From: Phytoactinopolyspora halotolerans
GTDB taxonomy: Bacteria > Actinomycetota > Actinomycetes > Jiangellales > Jiangellaceae
Direction of reading: 5' to 3'
DNA: 64,000 bases
NCBI RefSeq assembly: GCF_010550675.1
Contig: NZ_JAAGOA010000006.1
Span: 234,331 to 298,330 of the forward strand
Made by a program: the position numbers and the translations under genes. Below the pieces are notes generated by a model. It made no database searches, was not told where the DNA came from, and was given only the letters and a program-made list of their open reading frames with translations. Shown piece after piece: positions 28,139 to 36,363 of this stretch; within the stretch, counting starts at the first letter, position 1, and each line of letters starts with the position of its first letter.

Positions 28139-28993
28139 ATGAATGCAGGAGCCCAGCTGCAAGTCGACGCGATCTGGCCAAGGCCGAAGCTGGCGAAAGA
28201 ACATGGCCCCGGCAGCATGCACCACGCGGGTGCAGAAGGCCAACCGGGGCTTTCGCTACAAAAGCTAGCACAGATGCGGCTTGTCCCGCCAATGCTCGAT
28301 GCGACATCGAATCTTGCGGGTGTGCGGAGATCGCTGAGTGACGAGCGACTGGGGCCGTACGATCGTGCTGCCGACGGTGATCGTGCCGCGAGCTTGGAGC
28401 TCTACGAATGGAACCTGCTGGTCTCCGGAGCGTTCTTCGAGTCCCTGAGCGTGCTCGAGGTCGCGTTGCGCAATTCGTTCCACGAACAGCTGACGCGTCT
28501 ACACGACACCCGCCGGCACCCCGGCCAGTGGTATGAGCATCCGGAGTATTTGCTCGGTCGCAAGGGGTGCGAGGAAGTCCGACACGCCCGTCGTCGATTG
28601 TGTGTGACCGGTAAGACTGAGACCGCCGGTCGTGTCGTGGCTGAACTCTCGTTCGGATTCTGGCGTTACCTCACGGCCAGCGGCTATGCGGACAAGCTCT
28701 GGCGGCCCGCGCTTCGCCGCGCGTTTTTGACGACGCGTCCTCTGCCGCGCCGAGAGATCGCCGACAGGCTCACGCGCCTGCACGACCTGCGCAATCGCAT
28801 CGCTCACCATGAGCCGATCCACTTTCGCGATCTTGCCCGAGATTGGCAAGACATCCTCTACATAGCCGAAGCGCTTGGCCCGGATATCCGGAATTGGCTA
28901 GTCCGGACGACGCGAGTGCCGGCGATCCTGGCGGCGCGTCCGCACGGCAGTGGTAGGACGCCGGGCACACAGGGAGAGCGAGGAGTTCGCTAG
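28139..28993 (+). CDS. Abi-like HEPN-domain protein
   Basis: 284 residues from ATG 28139; later in-frame starts (28218, 28274) are possible because the first ~60 residues are low-complexity and no ribosome-binding site is seen. From LSDERLGPYDRAADGDRAASLELYEWN onward it follows the Abi-like (Abi_2/AbiD-F related) pattern. The motif RNRIAHHEP at residues 218-226 provides R-x4-H (Arg218, His223), the HEPN ribonuclease signature. Relatives are linked to phage abortive infection. It is isolated, with no recognisable toxin-antitoxin partner, between the ilv operon and an AraC gene. A defence role is inferred from family only. Confidence 0.78.
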   Translation: MNAGAQLQVDAIWPRPKLAKEHGPGSMHHAGAEGQPGLSLQKLAQMRLVPPMLDATSNLAGVRRSLSDERLGPYDRAADGDRAASLELYEWNLLVSGAFFESLSVLEVALRNSFHEQLTRLHDTRRHPGQWYEHPEYLLGRKGCEEVRHARRRLCVTGKTETAGRVVAELSFGFWRYLTASGYADKLWRPALRRAFLTTRPLPRREIADRLTRLHDLRNRIAHHEPIHFRDLARDWQDILYIAEALGPDIRNWLVRTTRVPAILAARPHGSGRTPGTQGERGVR

Positions 28994-29172
28994 ACCGGAA
29001 GAGGGTCAGGCCGGTACGGGCACGGGACGAGTACGCAGGTCCGGGCGGGTCTGGAGTCGTTAGGAGCGCGAATCGGAGAGGGGGAGCATCAGACGGGTAG
29101 GGCCTGGGACCGATCGGGCCTCAGACGAATCGTGGTGGGTCGCCGTCGTCGACGCATAGGGTTGTTGACGTC

Positions 29173-30069
29173 ATGGTGACCGTGATGCGCAGACCGTCGC
29201 CGGCGCTGCGACCCTTCGTCGAGCTCGTCTGGTACATGGACGAGCCGCTGCCGGCTGGGCTCGAGCGGGGAGTCCCCACCGGCACGATGCAACTCGTGGT
29301 CAACCTCGGAGCGGACGTCATCCGATGGTTCGATGGCGACGCGATGCAGACCGTTCACGCCACGAACGGCAGCGGCGTATGTGGTGCTGTCGCCCGACCC
29401 GTCGGCGTCGACGTCGCCGATCAGCGGCACTGCGTGGGAGCGGCGTTCCGTCCGGGCGGAGCCGCCCCGTTCTTCCATCCCCCGGCGGATGCGCTGGCCG
29501 AGCCCATCATCGGATTGGACTCGTTATGGGGACGCGACGGCGCCACGTTGCGAGAGCGGCTCCTGGAACAGCCGACGCCCGACGATACGCTGCGCACCCT
29601 GGAGGCAGCCCTGTTGGCACGGGTGGTCCGTATCGACGCACGGCCGGAAGGCGCACTTGAGCGTCCGCTCGACCACAGCCTGAACGATCCCATGGTGGGT
29701 GCTGCCGTGCATGATCTGTCGCGCGGGCGCGCCGTCGCGGATGTGGTCGAACGCCTGGGCACGTCCGCATCGACATTCAATCGGCGGTTCCGCGCCGCCG
29801 TCGGCCTGAACCCCAAGCCGTTCGCTCGTGTCCAGCGCCTGCAGCGGGTATTGACGGCGATCACCGCCGCCGGGCCCGCCGGGGCCGAGGCCTCAGCCGG
29901 CGGTCGTCACGGGCCCGGGGACGTCGACTGGGCGGCCGTGGCGGCCGAGCACGGGTATTGCGACCAGGCTCACCTCATCCATGAGTTCCGGGAGCTGACC
30001 GGCGTGACACCGACGACGTATCGGCCTCGTTCAGCTGGGGAACCGAACCACGTCCCGGTCACCAGGTGA
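29173..30069 (+). CDS. AraC-family transcriptional regulator
   Basis: 298 residues. The N-terminal half (PALRPFVELVWYMDEPLP..., a PVGVDVADQRHCVGAAFRPGGAAPFF segment) matches the DUF6597-type sensor found before AraC DNA-binding domains. The C-terminal AraC domain has a first helix-turn-helix in VADVVERLGTSASTFNRRFRAAVG and a second in VAAEHGYCDQAHLIHEFRELTGVTP. A Gly/Ala-rich insertion (AAGPAGAEASAGG) separates the two. TAGGGT lies about 10 nt upstream of the ATG, so the mRNA leader may be very short. Its targets are unknown; the next gene encodes a VOC protein. Confidence 0.9.
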   Translation: MVTVMRRPSPALRPFVELVWYMDEPLPAGLERGVPTGTMQLVVNLGADVIRWFDGDAMQTVHATNGSGVCGAVARPVGVDVADQRHCVGAAFRPGGAAPFFHPPADALAEPIIGLDSLWGRDGATLRERLLEQPTPDDTLRTLEAALLARVVRIDARPEGALERPLDHSLNDPMVGAAVHDLSRGRAVADVVERLGTSASTFNRRFRAAVGLNPKPFARVQRLQRVLTAITAAGPAGAEASAGGRHGPGDVDWAAVAAEHGYCDQAHLIHEFRELTGVTPTTYRPRSAGEPNHVPVTR

Positions 30070-30247
30070 GATCGTCACACATCGCCGACGCGTACAGAAT
30101 CCTCCACCGTTGCGAACCAGCCGGTGACCTGACGGGCCGACGACGGTACCTGGTGACGGCGACGGCGACGGTGCGAGGACGGCGACAGCAGCGCAGGATG
30201 ACGGAAATCTCCAATCCAGGCGGCGCCGTGCGCGCGACGATGGAGGC

Positions 30248-30679
30248 ATGACTGACATCACGATTGTTCCCAAGCTGGTGGCCGCGGGAGCGGACCGCGC
30301 CATCGACTTCTACCAGAAGGCCCTGAACGCGGAGCTCATCGCCCGGTATACCGCGCCGGACGGATCGGTGGTCTACTCCGAGCTGACCGTCGGCAGCTCC
30401 CGGATCAGCGTCAAAGACGAGGACGGCACCGACCGGGCCGCGCCCACCGTCGGCGGCTCGCCGGTGATCCTGACGCTCGAGGTCGACGACGCCGACGCGG
30501 TGGCGAACCGGATGCTCGACGCCGGCGCGTCGACGATCTTCCCGGTCGACGATCGTGGCTACGGGTACCGGCAAGGCAGAGTCGAGGATCCCTTCGGTTA
30601 CCAGTGGATCATCTCCCAGCGCACCGAGGACCTGGACACGTCCGAGGTGCAGCAGCGGCTCGACTCGGCCGCACCATGA
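30248..30679 (+). CDS. VOC/glyoxalase-fold protein (PhnB-like)
   Basis: 143 residues forming a single VOC domain with two beta-alpha-beta modules. PKLVAAGADRAIDFYQKALNAELIAR opens module one and DRGYGYRQGRVEDPFGYQWIIS closes module two, matching PhnB-like proteins. Metal ligands are not certain. Family members include glyoxalases, antibiotic-binding proteins and extradiol dioxygenases; no function can be assigned. The stop codon lies inside the left arm of a family A hairpin, and the gene is convergent with the LytTR regulator. Confidence 0.88.
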   Translation: MTDITIVPKLVAAGADRAIDFYQKALNAELIARYTAPDGSVVYSELTVGSSRISVKDEDGTDRAAPTVGGSPVILTLEVDDADAVANRMLDAGASTIFPVDDRGYGYRQGRVEDPFGYQWIISQRTEDLDTSEVQQRLDSAAP

Positions 30680-30728
30680 TCATGAGCACTTTCCGTGCTA
30701 TATGAACGGAACGTGCTCATGATCATGG
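30674..30728. repeat. Family A palindrome, copy 4 (overlaps a stop codon)
   Basis: 23-bp arms (30674-30696 and 30706-30728) with one mismatch, CCATGATCATGAGCAC..., around the 9-nt loop GCTATATGA. The TGA stop of the VOC gene (30677-30679) is within the left arm. It lies between convergent genes. The arms differ from copies 1-3 at several paired positions, with both arms changed, so pairing has been kept during divergence. Confidence 0.85.
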
Positions 30729-30736
30729 GTGGGTGG

Positions 30737-31537
30737 TCACATGCCGAGCATGCTGCGCAACTCGCGGGCCTTGCGCCGGGACACCTCGATCCGGGTGCGT
30801 TGATGGTCGCCCATGACCAGCACCAGCGCGCCCTTGAAATCGGGGATCAGCTCGCGCACATGGTCCAGGTTCACCAGATGCGATCGGTGCACCCGGAAGA
30901 AGTGTCCGGCCAAGCGGCGCTCCAGGTCGTTGAGGGTGAAGCTGACCAGCACGCGTTCGCCGGCCAGCTGCAGGTAGGAGTACCCGCGTGCCGCGGTCGC
31001 ATAGATGACGGCGGAGTCATCCACCAGGACAGTCCGGTCGCCCTGCTGGACCGGTATCCGGCCGAGCGGCTCGGGCGGGCGGTGCGTCGCTCCGTGCGTC
31101 GGGCGATGCATCGAACGGTGCGACGAGCGTTCCGCCGGCGCCTCGGCGTCGTCGTCCGCGCCGGCGGACAACGCTCGTGCCAGTGCCCGGCCGAGCCGGT
31201 CCTCGTCGAACGGCTTGACCAGGTAGTCGGCGGCCTCCAGGTCGAACGCCTCGACGGCATAGTCCGGGTAGGCGGTGGTGAAGATGACCCGTGGTGGCTT
31301 CGCCGACGTGCGCAACTCCGACGCCACCTCCAACCCGGTGCCGCCGGGCATCCGGACATCGAGCAGCACGATGTCGTAGTCGAGAGAGCGCAGCAGCGTC
31401 AGCGCTTCCTCCCCGTTGGTCGCCTCACCGACCACCTGCACGTGATCGAATTGGCTCAGCAGGTAACGCAGCTCGGCACGGGCGGGTGCCTCATCGTCCA
31501 CGATCAAGCAACGGGCTCGCATGCGACCACTCACCAT
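30737..31537 (-). CDS. LytTR-type response regulator
   Basis: 266 residues. A receiver domain (ARCLIVDDEAPARAELRYLL; phosphoacceptor Asp in DYDIVLLDVRMPGG; conserved Lys in YLVKPFDEDRL) is joined by a His/Arg/Thr-rich linker (SSHRSMHRPTHGATHRPP) to a C-terminal LytTR DNA-binding domain (FFRVHRSHLVNLDHVREL). The start ATG 31537 overlaps the kinase stop as TGATG, so the two proteins are translationally coupled; an internal ATG at 31522 is less likely. With the LytS-type kinase it probably senses a carboxylate and controls the neighbouring symporter genes, as related systems do for pyruvate or monocarboxylates. Confidence 0.93.
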   Translation of the reverse strand: MVSGRMRARCLIVDDEAPARAELRYLLSQFDHVQVVGEATNGEEALTLLRSLDYDIVLLDVRMPGGTGLEVASELRTSAKPPRVIFTTAYPDYAVEAFDLEAADYLVKPFDEDRLGRALARALSAGADDDAEAPAERSSHRSMHRPTHGATHRPPEPLGRIPVQQGDRTVLVDDSAVIYATAARGYSYLQLAGERVLVSFTLNDLERRLAGHFFRVHRSHLVNLDHVRELIPDFKGALVLVMGDHQRTRIEVSRRKARELRSMLGM

Positions 31538-32889
31538 CACCCTAACGGGATCCGCAGGTCGACGACGGTGCCGTCGCCCTGCTGCGATCGGATGTCGAGA
31601 CGATAGCGATCTCCGTACAGCGCTGCCAACCGCTCGGAGATGTTCGGCAGGCCGATACCGCCTTGCGCAGCGCACGCACCCGAGGTGATCTCCTCCAACC
31701 GGTCCGGACCGATGCCGAGTCCGTCGTCCGCGACGCGGATCGTGGTCGTCCTGGTCAGGGGGTCCACACGTGCCTTGAGCGTCACGGTGCCACCGTCCAC
31801 CTTGTCCGCCAGGCCGTGCTTGACGGCGTTCTCCACCAGCGGCTGGATGATCAACACCGGGACGTGTGCGGTCAGGACCTGTGGGTCGACGTCGTAGCGC
31901 ACCCGGAGCCGATCGCCGTACCGGGCCTGCTCCAGGGACAGGTAGGTGCGGACGAAGAAGTACTCCTGGCTGAACTCGGCGAAATGCCCGTCCTGGCGGA
32001 CCGCGTACCGGAAGAAGTCGGACAGCCGCACCAGCAGCTGACGGGCTTCTTCCGGGTCCGTGCGGGCCTTCGAGGTGATCGTGTTCAACGTGTTGAACAA
32101 GAAGTGCGGATTGATCTGCGCGCGCAGCGCGTCGAGTTTGGCGTCGACGGCGAGCTTGCGTTCCCGGTCGAATTCGGCCAGCTCCAGATGGAGCGACAGG
32201 ATGCCGGCGATCCCCTCGACCAGCCCACGGTTCGGTGGCTCCGGGTGCAGCCGGTACACCTTGAGAATGCCGACGACGCGCTTGCCGTTGGTCAACGGGG
32301 CGACGACGGCGCTCTGCAGCGGGCAGCCCGGATGCGGACAGCCAAGTTTCTCGCGCCGTCGCACCACGACGGTCTTGCCGCTGGCCAGCACCCGCGCCGA
32401 CGACTCGGTCTGCGGCGCATCGCCGACGGTGTGGTGATCGGAGCCGGGACCGACGAAGGCCAGTACTTGGTCGCGGTCGGTGATGGCCACCGAGTCGCTG
32501 CCGAGCAACGGGTGCAGTAGCTGCGCTGTGCGGCGGGCCGCCTCCGCGGTCAACCCCGAACGCAACGGGATGGACCGGCCGACGGCGGCGATGGTGCGCC
32601 CGTGCCCGTGCCGGCCGTTGCCCGGCCGTCCGTTGACCTGCCCTCCGGTCCCGAGCCGCGCGGAGACGGACGGCAGAGCGGACTGGCCGGACGACCACCC
32701 CGGCCGGGTGCTGCGCAGGCCGCGCAGTGCTGATGGATAGCCGATGGTCAACGCGAGGGTGAGCCCCACACCCAGCAGCAGCGTCGGTCCCACCCCGAGC
32801 GGAGGGGCGACGATCACCTGTGTGGCCAGGTAGACGATGCCCCACGTCAGCGTGGTGGCCGCAGCGAGCGGCAGGCTACCGTTACTCAT
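31537..32889 (-). CDS. LytS-type sensor histidine kinase with GAF domain
   Basis: 450 residues. Two N-terminal membrane segments (LPLAAATTLTWGIVYLATQVI and VGPTLLLGVGLTLALTIG) precede a GAF-like domain containing GCPHPGCPLQSAVVAPL, and the His_kinase/HATPase block RAQINPHFLFNTLNTI (phospho-His in NPHFLFN) to VADDGLGIGPDRLEE. The cysteine pair in GCPHPGCP could bind metal or respond to redox. ATG 32889 overlaps the symporter stop (ATGA), so symporter, kinase and regulator are made together. Only two membrane spans means the GAF domain is cytoplasmic and may sense an imported ligand. Confidence 0.93.
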   Translation of the reverse strand: MSNGSLPLAAATTLTWGIVYLATQVIVAPPLGVGPTLLLGVGLTLALTIGYPSALRGLRSTRPGWSSGQSALPSVSARLGTGGQVNGRPGNGRHGHGRTIAAVGRSIPLRSGLTAEAARRTAQLLHPLLGSDSVAITDRDQVLAFVGPGSDHHTVGDAPQTESSARVLASGKTVVVRRREKLGCPHPGCPLQSAVVAPLTNGKRVVGILKVYRLHPEPPNRGLVEGIAGILSLHLELAEFDRERKLAVDAKLDALRAQINPHFLFNTLNTITSKARTDPEEARQLLVRLSDFFRYAVRQDGHFAEFSQEYFFVRTYLSLEQARYGDRLRVRYDVDPQVLTAHVPVLIIQPLVENAVKHGLADKVDGGTVTLKARVDPLTRTTTIRVADDGLGIGPDRLEEITSGACAAQGGIGLPNISERLAALYGDRYRLDIRSQQGDGTVVDLRIPLG

Positions 32890-34586
32890 CGTCGTCCTTG
32901 TCCACGCCGGCCGAGGACACCGGGCCCGGCGACGGTCAGCCGCGCGAGCCGCTCGGCCCGCCGGTCCGCTGCGGTGCCGTGCAATTGCACCCATAGCCGG
33001 TCGAGGTCGGCCGGCGTCCGGGTCCACCGGGACACCAGGACCGTGACCACCGCGGCCAGGGGCGCCGCGACGATGGTCGGCGTCAGCATCATCTCGCTCA
33101 TGCCGCGTCCGCCGATGACGGTGCCGGTTCCGAACAGCAGCATCGCGGCGACGGCACCGGTGACCATACCGGCCACCGCACCCGCTGCGGTGGTCCGCCG
33201 CCACCAGATGGCGAGCACGAAGACCGGCGTCAATGCCGAGCCGGCGAGAGCGAAGGCCCAGGTCACCATCGTCGCGACCACGGAGGGGAAGAGCGCCGTC
33301 ATGGAATCCGGCCGCAGTCCGAGCGCAAGTACTGCGGACAGCAGTGCGACGACGAGTACCGCCGACCGGCCGGCCCACACCGCCTGCCGCTGGGTGGCGC
33401 CCGGATTGATGTGCCGCTCATACACGTCATGTCCCCACGACGCGGCGGCGGCCAGCAGCAGCCCTGCGATGGTGGACAACACGGCGATCAACGCACCCGT
33501 GGCGATGAAACCGAGTCCTGCTTCGTCGCCGTGGAGGCGGCCGAGTACCAGCAGTGCGTGCTCGGGGATGCGCAGTACACCGTCGATGGTCAGCTCGGAC
33601 AGCCACGGCTCCTCGGCCGCGGCCTCGCTGATCAGCGCCCGGGCGGCGGTGCCGAGCAGGACGGCCAGCGTGTAGAACAGTCCGGCCAGGCCCAGCACCC
33701 ACACCGTGGTCATCCGTGCGGCTGTGCCGGTCGGGCTGGTGAAGTAGCGGTTCATGATGTGCGGCAGCCCGGCGGTGCCCATGACCAGCGTCATGATCAA
33801 AGCGAACTGGCCGAGGTGGCCGTAGCGCCCGCCGGGCAGGCCGAAGATGGTCGGCTGGTCCTCCTGCAGCCGGTTCGCCTCGGTGGTCAGCTCCCAGCCG
33901 CCATCGGAATGTTCGGGATTGGTAAGCGGCTCTCGGCTCAGCTCGGCCACCGCGTCCGGGTAGTTGAAGCCGGAGCCGAGCAGGACGATGGCCAGCCACA
34001 CGAAGGCGGACAACAGTAACAAGAACTGCACCGCCTGGGTCCACGTCGTCCCGCGCATCCCACCTAACGTCACGAGCACCGTGATCAGCGTGGTGGACAG
34101 CAGTACGCCGGTGGCGTACGGGGACAGCCCGGCGATGCTGCGGTCCACCAGCAGTTCCCAGGTGATGCCGCTGCCCACCGCCTGCGGTACCAGGTAGGAC
34201 AGGATGATGAGCTGGACGACGACCACGGCGACCAGCCGCACGTGTTCCGAACGCAGCCGCCGGGCCAGGAAGTCAGGGATGGAGAACTCTCCGAACCGGC
34301 GCAGCGGGGCGGCGACGAACAGCAGCACCGGAACGAATCCCGCGGCGAAACCGGTCGCGTACCAGACACCGTCCAGGCCGGACACGTAGACGGCCGCCGC
34401 GACACCCAGGAACGACGCCGCGGAGAAGTAGTCACCGCAGATGGCGCAGGCGTTCGTCACCACGCCGACACGCTGGCCGGCCAGGTAGAAGTCGACGGTG
34501 GACGCCCGCCGGGGCCGGATGATCAGCGCCAGCGTTCCGACCGTGAGGAGCAGCACGCCGAGTACCGCGACGCTGACGGTGTTCAT
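32886..34586 (-). CDS. Cation:acetate/monocarboxylate symporter (SSS family)
   Basis: 566 residues with about 13 membrane segments. The ActP-like pattern is clear: DFYLAGQRVGVVTNACAICGDYFSAASFLGVA, then GTTWTQAVQFLLLL, and MGTAGLPHIMNRYFTSP. Relatives take up acetate, pyruvate or propionate with sodium or protons. The gene begins inside the end of a small membrane-protein gene (ATGA overlap at 34583-34586) and ends overlapping the sensor-kinase gene, giving a tightly coupled transporter-sensor operon. Confidence 0.92.
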   Translation of the reverse strand: MNTVSVAVLGVLLLTVGTLALIIRPRRASTVDFYLAGQRVGVVTNACAICGDYFSAASFLGVAAAVYVSGLDGVWYATGFAAGFVPVLLFVAAPLRRFGEFSIPDFLARRLRSEHVRLVAVVVVQLIILSYLVPQAVGSGITWELLVDRSIAGLSPYATGVLLSTTLITVLVTLGGMRGTTWTQAVQFLLLLSAFVWLAIVLLGSGFNYPDAVAELSREPLTNPEHSDGGWELTTEANRLQEDQPTIFGLPGGRYGHLGQFALIMTLVMGTAGLPHIMNRYFTSPTGTAARMTTVWVLGLAGLFYTLAVLLGTAARALISEAAAEEPWLSELTIDGVLRIPEHALLVLGRLHGDEAGLGFIATGALIAVLSTIAGLLLAAAASWGHDVYERHINPGATQRQAVWAGRSAVLVVALLSAVLALGLRPDSMTALFPSVVATMVTWAFALAGSALTPVFVLAIWWRRTTAAGAVAGMVTGAVAAMLLFGTGTVIGGRGMSEMMLTPTIVAAPLAAVVTVLVSRWTRTPADLDRLWVQLHGTAADRRAERLARLTVAGPGVLGRRGQGRR

Positions 34587-35125
34587 CCCGGCCCGCCGTC
34601 GTCGACGCTATTCGGTCCTGTTCCGAGTCCGGGCCGCTGGTGGTGGTCGAGCCGGTCGTCGTGGCCGAGTCGGTGATCGTGGTCGAGCCGGTGATCGTGG
34701 TCGAGCGGGTCGTCGTGGTGGAGGAGCCTGTCGTCGTGGCCGAGCATCCGGTTCTCGACCGCATTGGACAGCCTGGCCGCCGCGACCGAGATCGCGAAGA
34801 AGAAGACATACAACCCGACCGCCGCCATCGCGAAGTTCGGGCTGATCCCGCCGACGAGCCGGCCCCGCGACCACCAGTCGAGGGCGACGGTGAGCAGCGG
34901 CACGAGCAGGACCACGCCCAGGAAGACGGCGAAATGCCAGATGGCCACCCGTCGCAGTGTGCGCATGGTGGCATCGACCTCGGCCGGTGTGTCGTGTTCC
35001 TCCAGCGAGTCGAGCACCCACGCGTCGGGGTCACCGGGGGGCTCGGGGACACGCGCGTCTGCTCGGCGCCGGTCGGCCCGCCGCAGGCGGGCTCGCCACG
35101 CGGAGGGGTCATTCCAGGCAGCCAC
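34583..35125 (-). CDS. Small two-span membrane protein with His/Asp repeat tail, symporter partner
   Basis: 180 residues from GTG 35125 (GAAGGG about 10 nt upstream). After a charged N-terminus there are two membrane segments (AIWHFAVFLGVVLLVPLLTV and MAAVGLYVFFFAISVAAARL). This size, topology and position directly before an ActP-like symporter match the DUF485 partner seen elsewhere, though the sequence match is weak. The last ~45 residues are an imperfect repeat such as DHDHRL-DHDHRL-GHDDRL, very rich in His and Asp, encoded by an 18-bp tandem repeat; such a tail could bind metal. The stop overlaps the symporter start. Confidence 0.75.
   Translation of the reverse strand: MAAWNDPSAWRARLRRADRRRADARVPEPPGDPDAWVLDSLEEHDTPAEVDATMRTLRRVAIWHFAVFLGVVLLVPLLTVALDWWSRGRLVGGISPNFAMAAVGLYVFFFAISVAAARLSNAVENRMLGHDDRLLHHDDPLDHDHRLDHDHRLGHDDRLDHHQRPGLGTGPNSVDDGGPG
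34648..34743 (-). repeat. 18-bp tandem repeat encoding the His/Asp tail
   Basis: Roughly five imperfect 18-bp units (plus-strand form GAGCCGGTGATCGTGGTC) lie head to tail within the small membrane-protein gene. One unit carries a 3-bp insertion, keeping the frame. Units 2 and 3 are nearly identical, suggesting recent expansion. Confidence 0.75.
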
Positions 35126-35145
35126 TCCGGCGCCCTTCGCCGCGC

Positions 35146-35589
35146 TCAGGGCGTGTGGCGTAGCCGTACGGCGACGCGGATCAACACGACGGAGCCACCG
35201 GCGGCCATGACCAGACCGATACCCGGCAGGAGCTTGCCCCAGCTGTCGGTCATGGCGCTCAGCTGAGCCAGCCGGGCGAGCTGCCAGACCACGATCGCCG
35301 CGACGGCGAAGCCGGGCACCGCGGCATGGACCAAGGCGATCCTGCGCCGCGGGATCAGCGCTCCGGCGATGGCCATCACCCCGGCGCAGAGTGTCCACAG
35401 GCCGGCGCCGGCGGTACCGGACAGACTGCCGGCCGGTGTCGCGACCCAGGGCAGCACGGAACCGACGGCGGTGAGCAGGCCACCGAGCAGCATGCCGGCG
35501 CTTCCTGAGTGGACGATCTGGGCGGAGCGGCGACCCGTGGCTGCCGAGGTGGGTCGGCTGCCGGCGGTTGGCTGGCGTGTGGTGGTCAT
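35146..35589 (-). CDS. Hypothetical four-span membrane protein
   Basis: 147 residues. ATG 35589 follows GGAGG by about 6 nt. After a Thr/Ser/Ala-rich N-terminus there are four hydrophobic segments (GMLLGGLLTAVGSVLPWV, GLWTLCAGVMAIAGALIP, AVPGFAVAAIVVWQLARL, LLPGIGLVMAAGGSVVLIRV). No family was recognised with certainty. It is the first gene of the minus-strand symporter/two-component operon, 20 nt before the next gene, so it may be an accessory of transport or sensing. Confidence 0.7.
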   Translation of the reverse strand: MTTTRQPTAGSRPTSAATGRRSAQIVHSGSAGMLLGGLLTAVGSVLPWVATPAGSLSGTAGAGLWTLCAGVMAIAGALIPRRRIALVHAAVPGFAVAAIVVWQLARLAQLSAMTDSWGKLLPGIGLVMAAGGSVVLIRVAVRLRHTP

Positions 35590-35994
35590 CGCGGGCCTCC
35601 AGGCGTCGGCGTCGTCGCCCCCATCAAGACCGCCGACTCCGGCGGTGTGTTTCGGAGTTTAGGCAGGTGGCAGCGTGGACGGCAGGGCCAGCTTGGCGAA
35701 CGGTCGCAGGTCCCGCCGAGCGGGCCGTTCACACCTCCGAGCGGTCCGGCATACCCGTGAGCGCCGTACGGGCCGCTATCTCAACCGCTGGGGTGCCCAC
35801 ATCCGCCGCCCGTCCGGCTGGGTCTTGCGCGTCGCGCGGATGACCAGTTCCTTGGTCGGCACCACACGTGCATGCCGCCCTGTCACGGCTGCCCGCCCGG
35901 GATCCGGGCGGCATGCGCTCACTGTCCGCGGCTGCCGGCCGCGGACAGTGCAGACCCTTCGACTCCGGCGCCGCAGCGAGAAGGGAGTTCGTTC
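35590..35994. promoter_or_regulatory. Divergent control region with two strong hairpins
   Basis: This 405-bp gene-free stretch separates the two divergent transport operons and should hold both promoters. Two adjacent hairpins are visible on its right: CCGCCCGG (35893-35900) with its complement at 35904-35911, and a perfect 13-bp pair CACTGTCCGCGGC (35920-35932) with 35938-35950 around loop TGCCG. They lie 45-100 nt before the DUF4212 start, in its likely 5' leader. No LytTR direct-repeat site could be assigned by eye. Confidence 0.5.
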
Positions 35995-36363
35995 ATGTCC
36001 CGACCCGATCCGATGAGGCAGGGCGGCCCACCCGCCCAAGAGACGACCGAGGGCGGTCCACCGCCCACGCACGATTGGAGACGCGAGTACTGGCGGCGGA
36101 ACCTGCGGCTGATGGCCGTGCTGCTGGTCATCTGGTTCGCGGTCTCGTTCGGTTGCGGGATCCTCTTCGTCGAGCAGCTCAACGAGATCTCGTTCTTCGA
36201 CTACCCGCTCGGGTTCTGGTTCGCCCAGCAGGGTTCCATCTACACCTTCGTCCTGTTGATCCTCGTCTACGCCGTGCGGATGGACCGGTTGGACAAGGAG
36301 TTCGGCGTCGACGAGAACGGCGATGACGACGAGGCGGAGACCGGCAGGGGAGGCGAACAGTGA
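35995..36363 (+). CDS. DUF4212 small subunit of a sodium/solute symporter
   Basis: 122 residues. ATG 35995 is set by AAGGGAG 7 nt upstream. The family pattern is clear: YWRRNLRLMAVLLVIWFAVSFGCGILFVEQLN, a second membrane helix FWFAQQGSIYTFVLLILVYAVRM, and an acidic C-terminal tail. DUF4212 proteins are obligate neighbours of one class of SSS transporter, probably forming a two-subunit carrier. The last codon overlaps the start of the large subunit (GTGA). Confidence 0.92.
   Translation: MSRPDPMRQGGPPAQETTEGGPPPTHDWRREYWRRNLRLMAVLLVIWFAVSFGCGILFVEQLNEISFFDYPLGFWFAQQGSIYTFVLLILVYAVRMDRLDKEFGVDENGDDDEAETGRGGEQ

Noticed and set aside
30737..32845. A single 702-codon protein containing the LytTR regulator
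   Set aside because: The receiver domain begins at the TGATG overlap with the kinase stop. The upstream part of the frame is the out-of-frame shadow of the kinase gene.
34640..35266. Plus-strand Val/Glu-rich frame opposite the small membrane-protein gene
   Set aside because: It is the antisense of the 18-bp repeat and of a gene with coupled starts and membrane helices; no ribosome-binding site or family.
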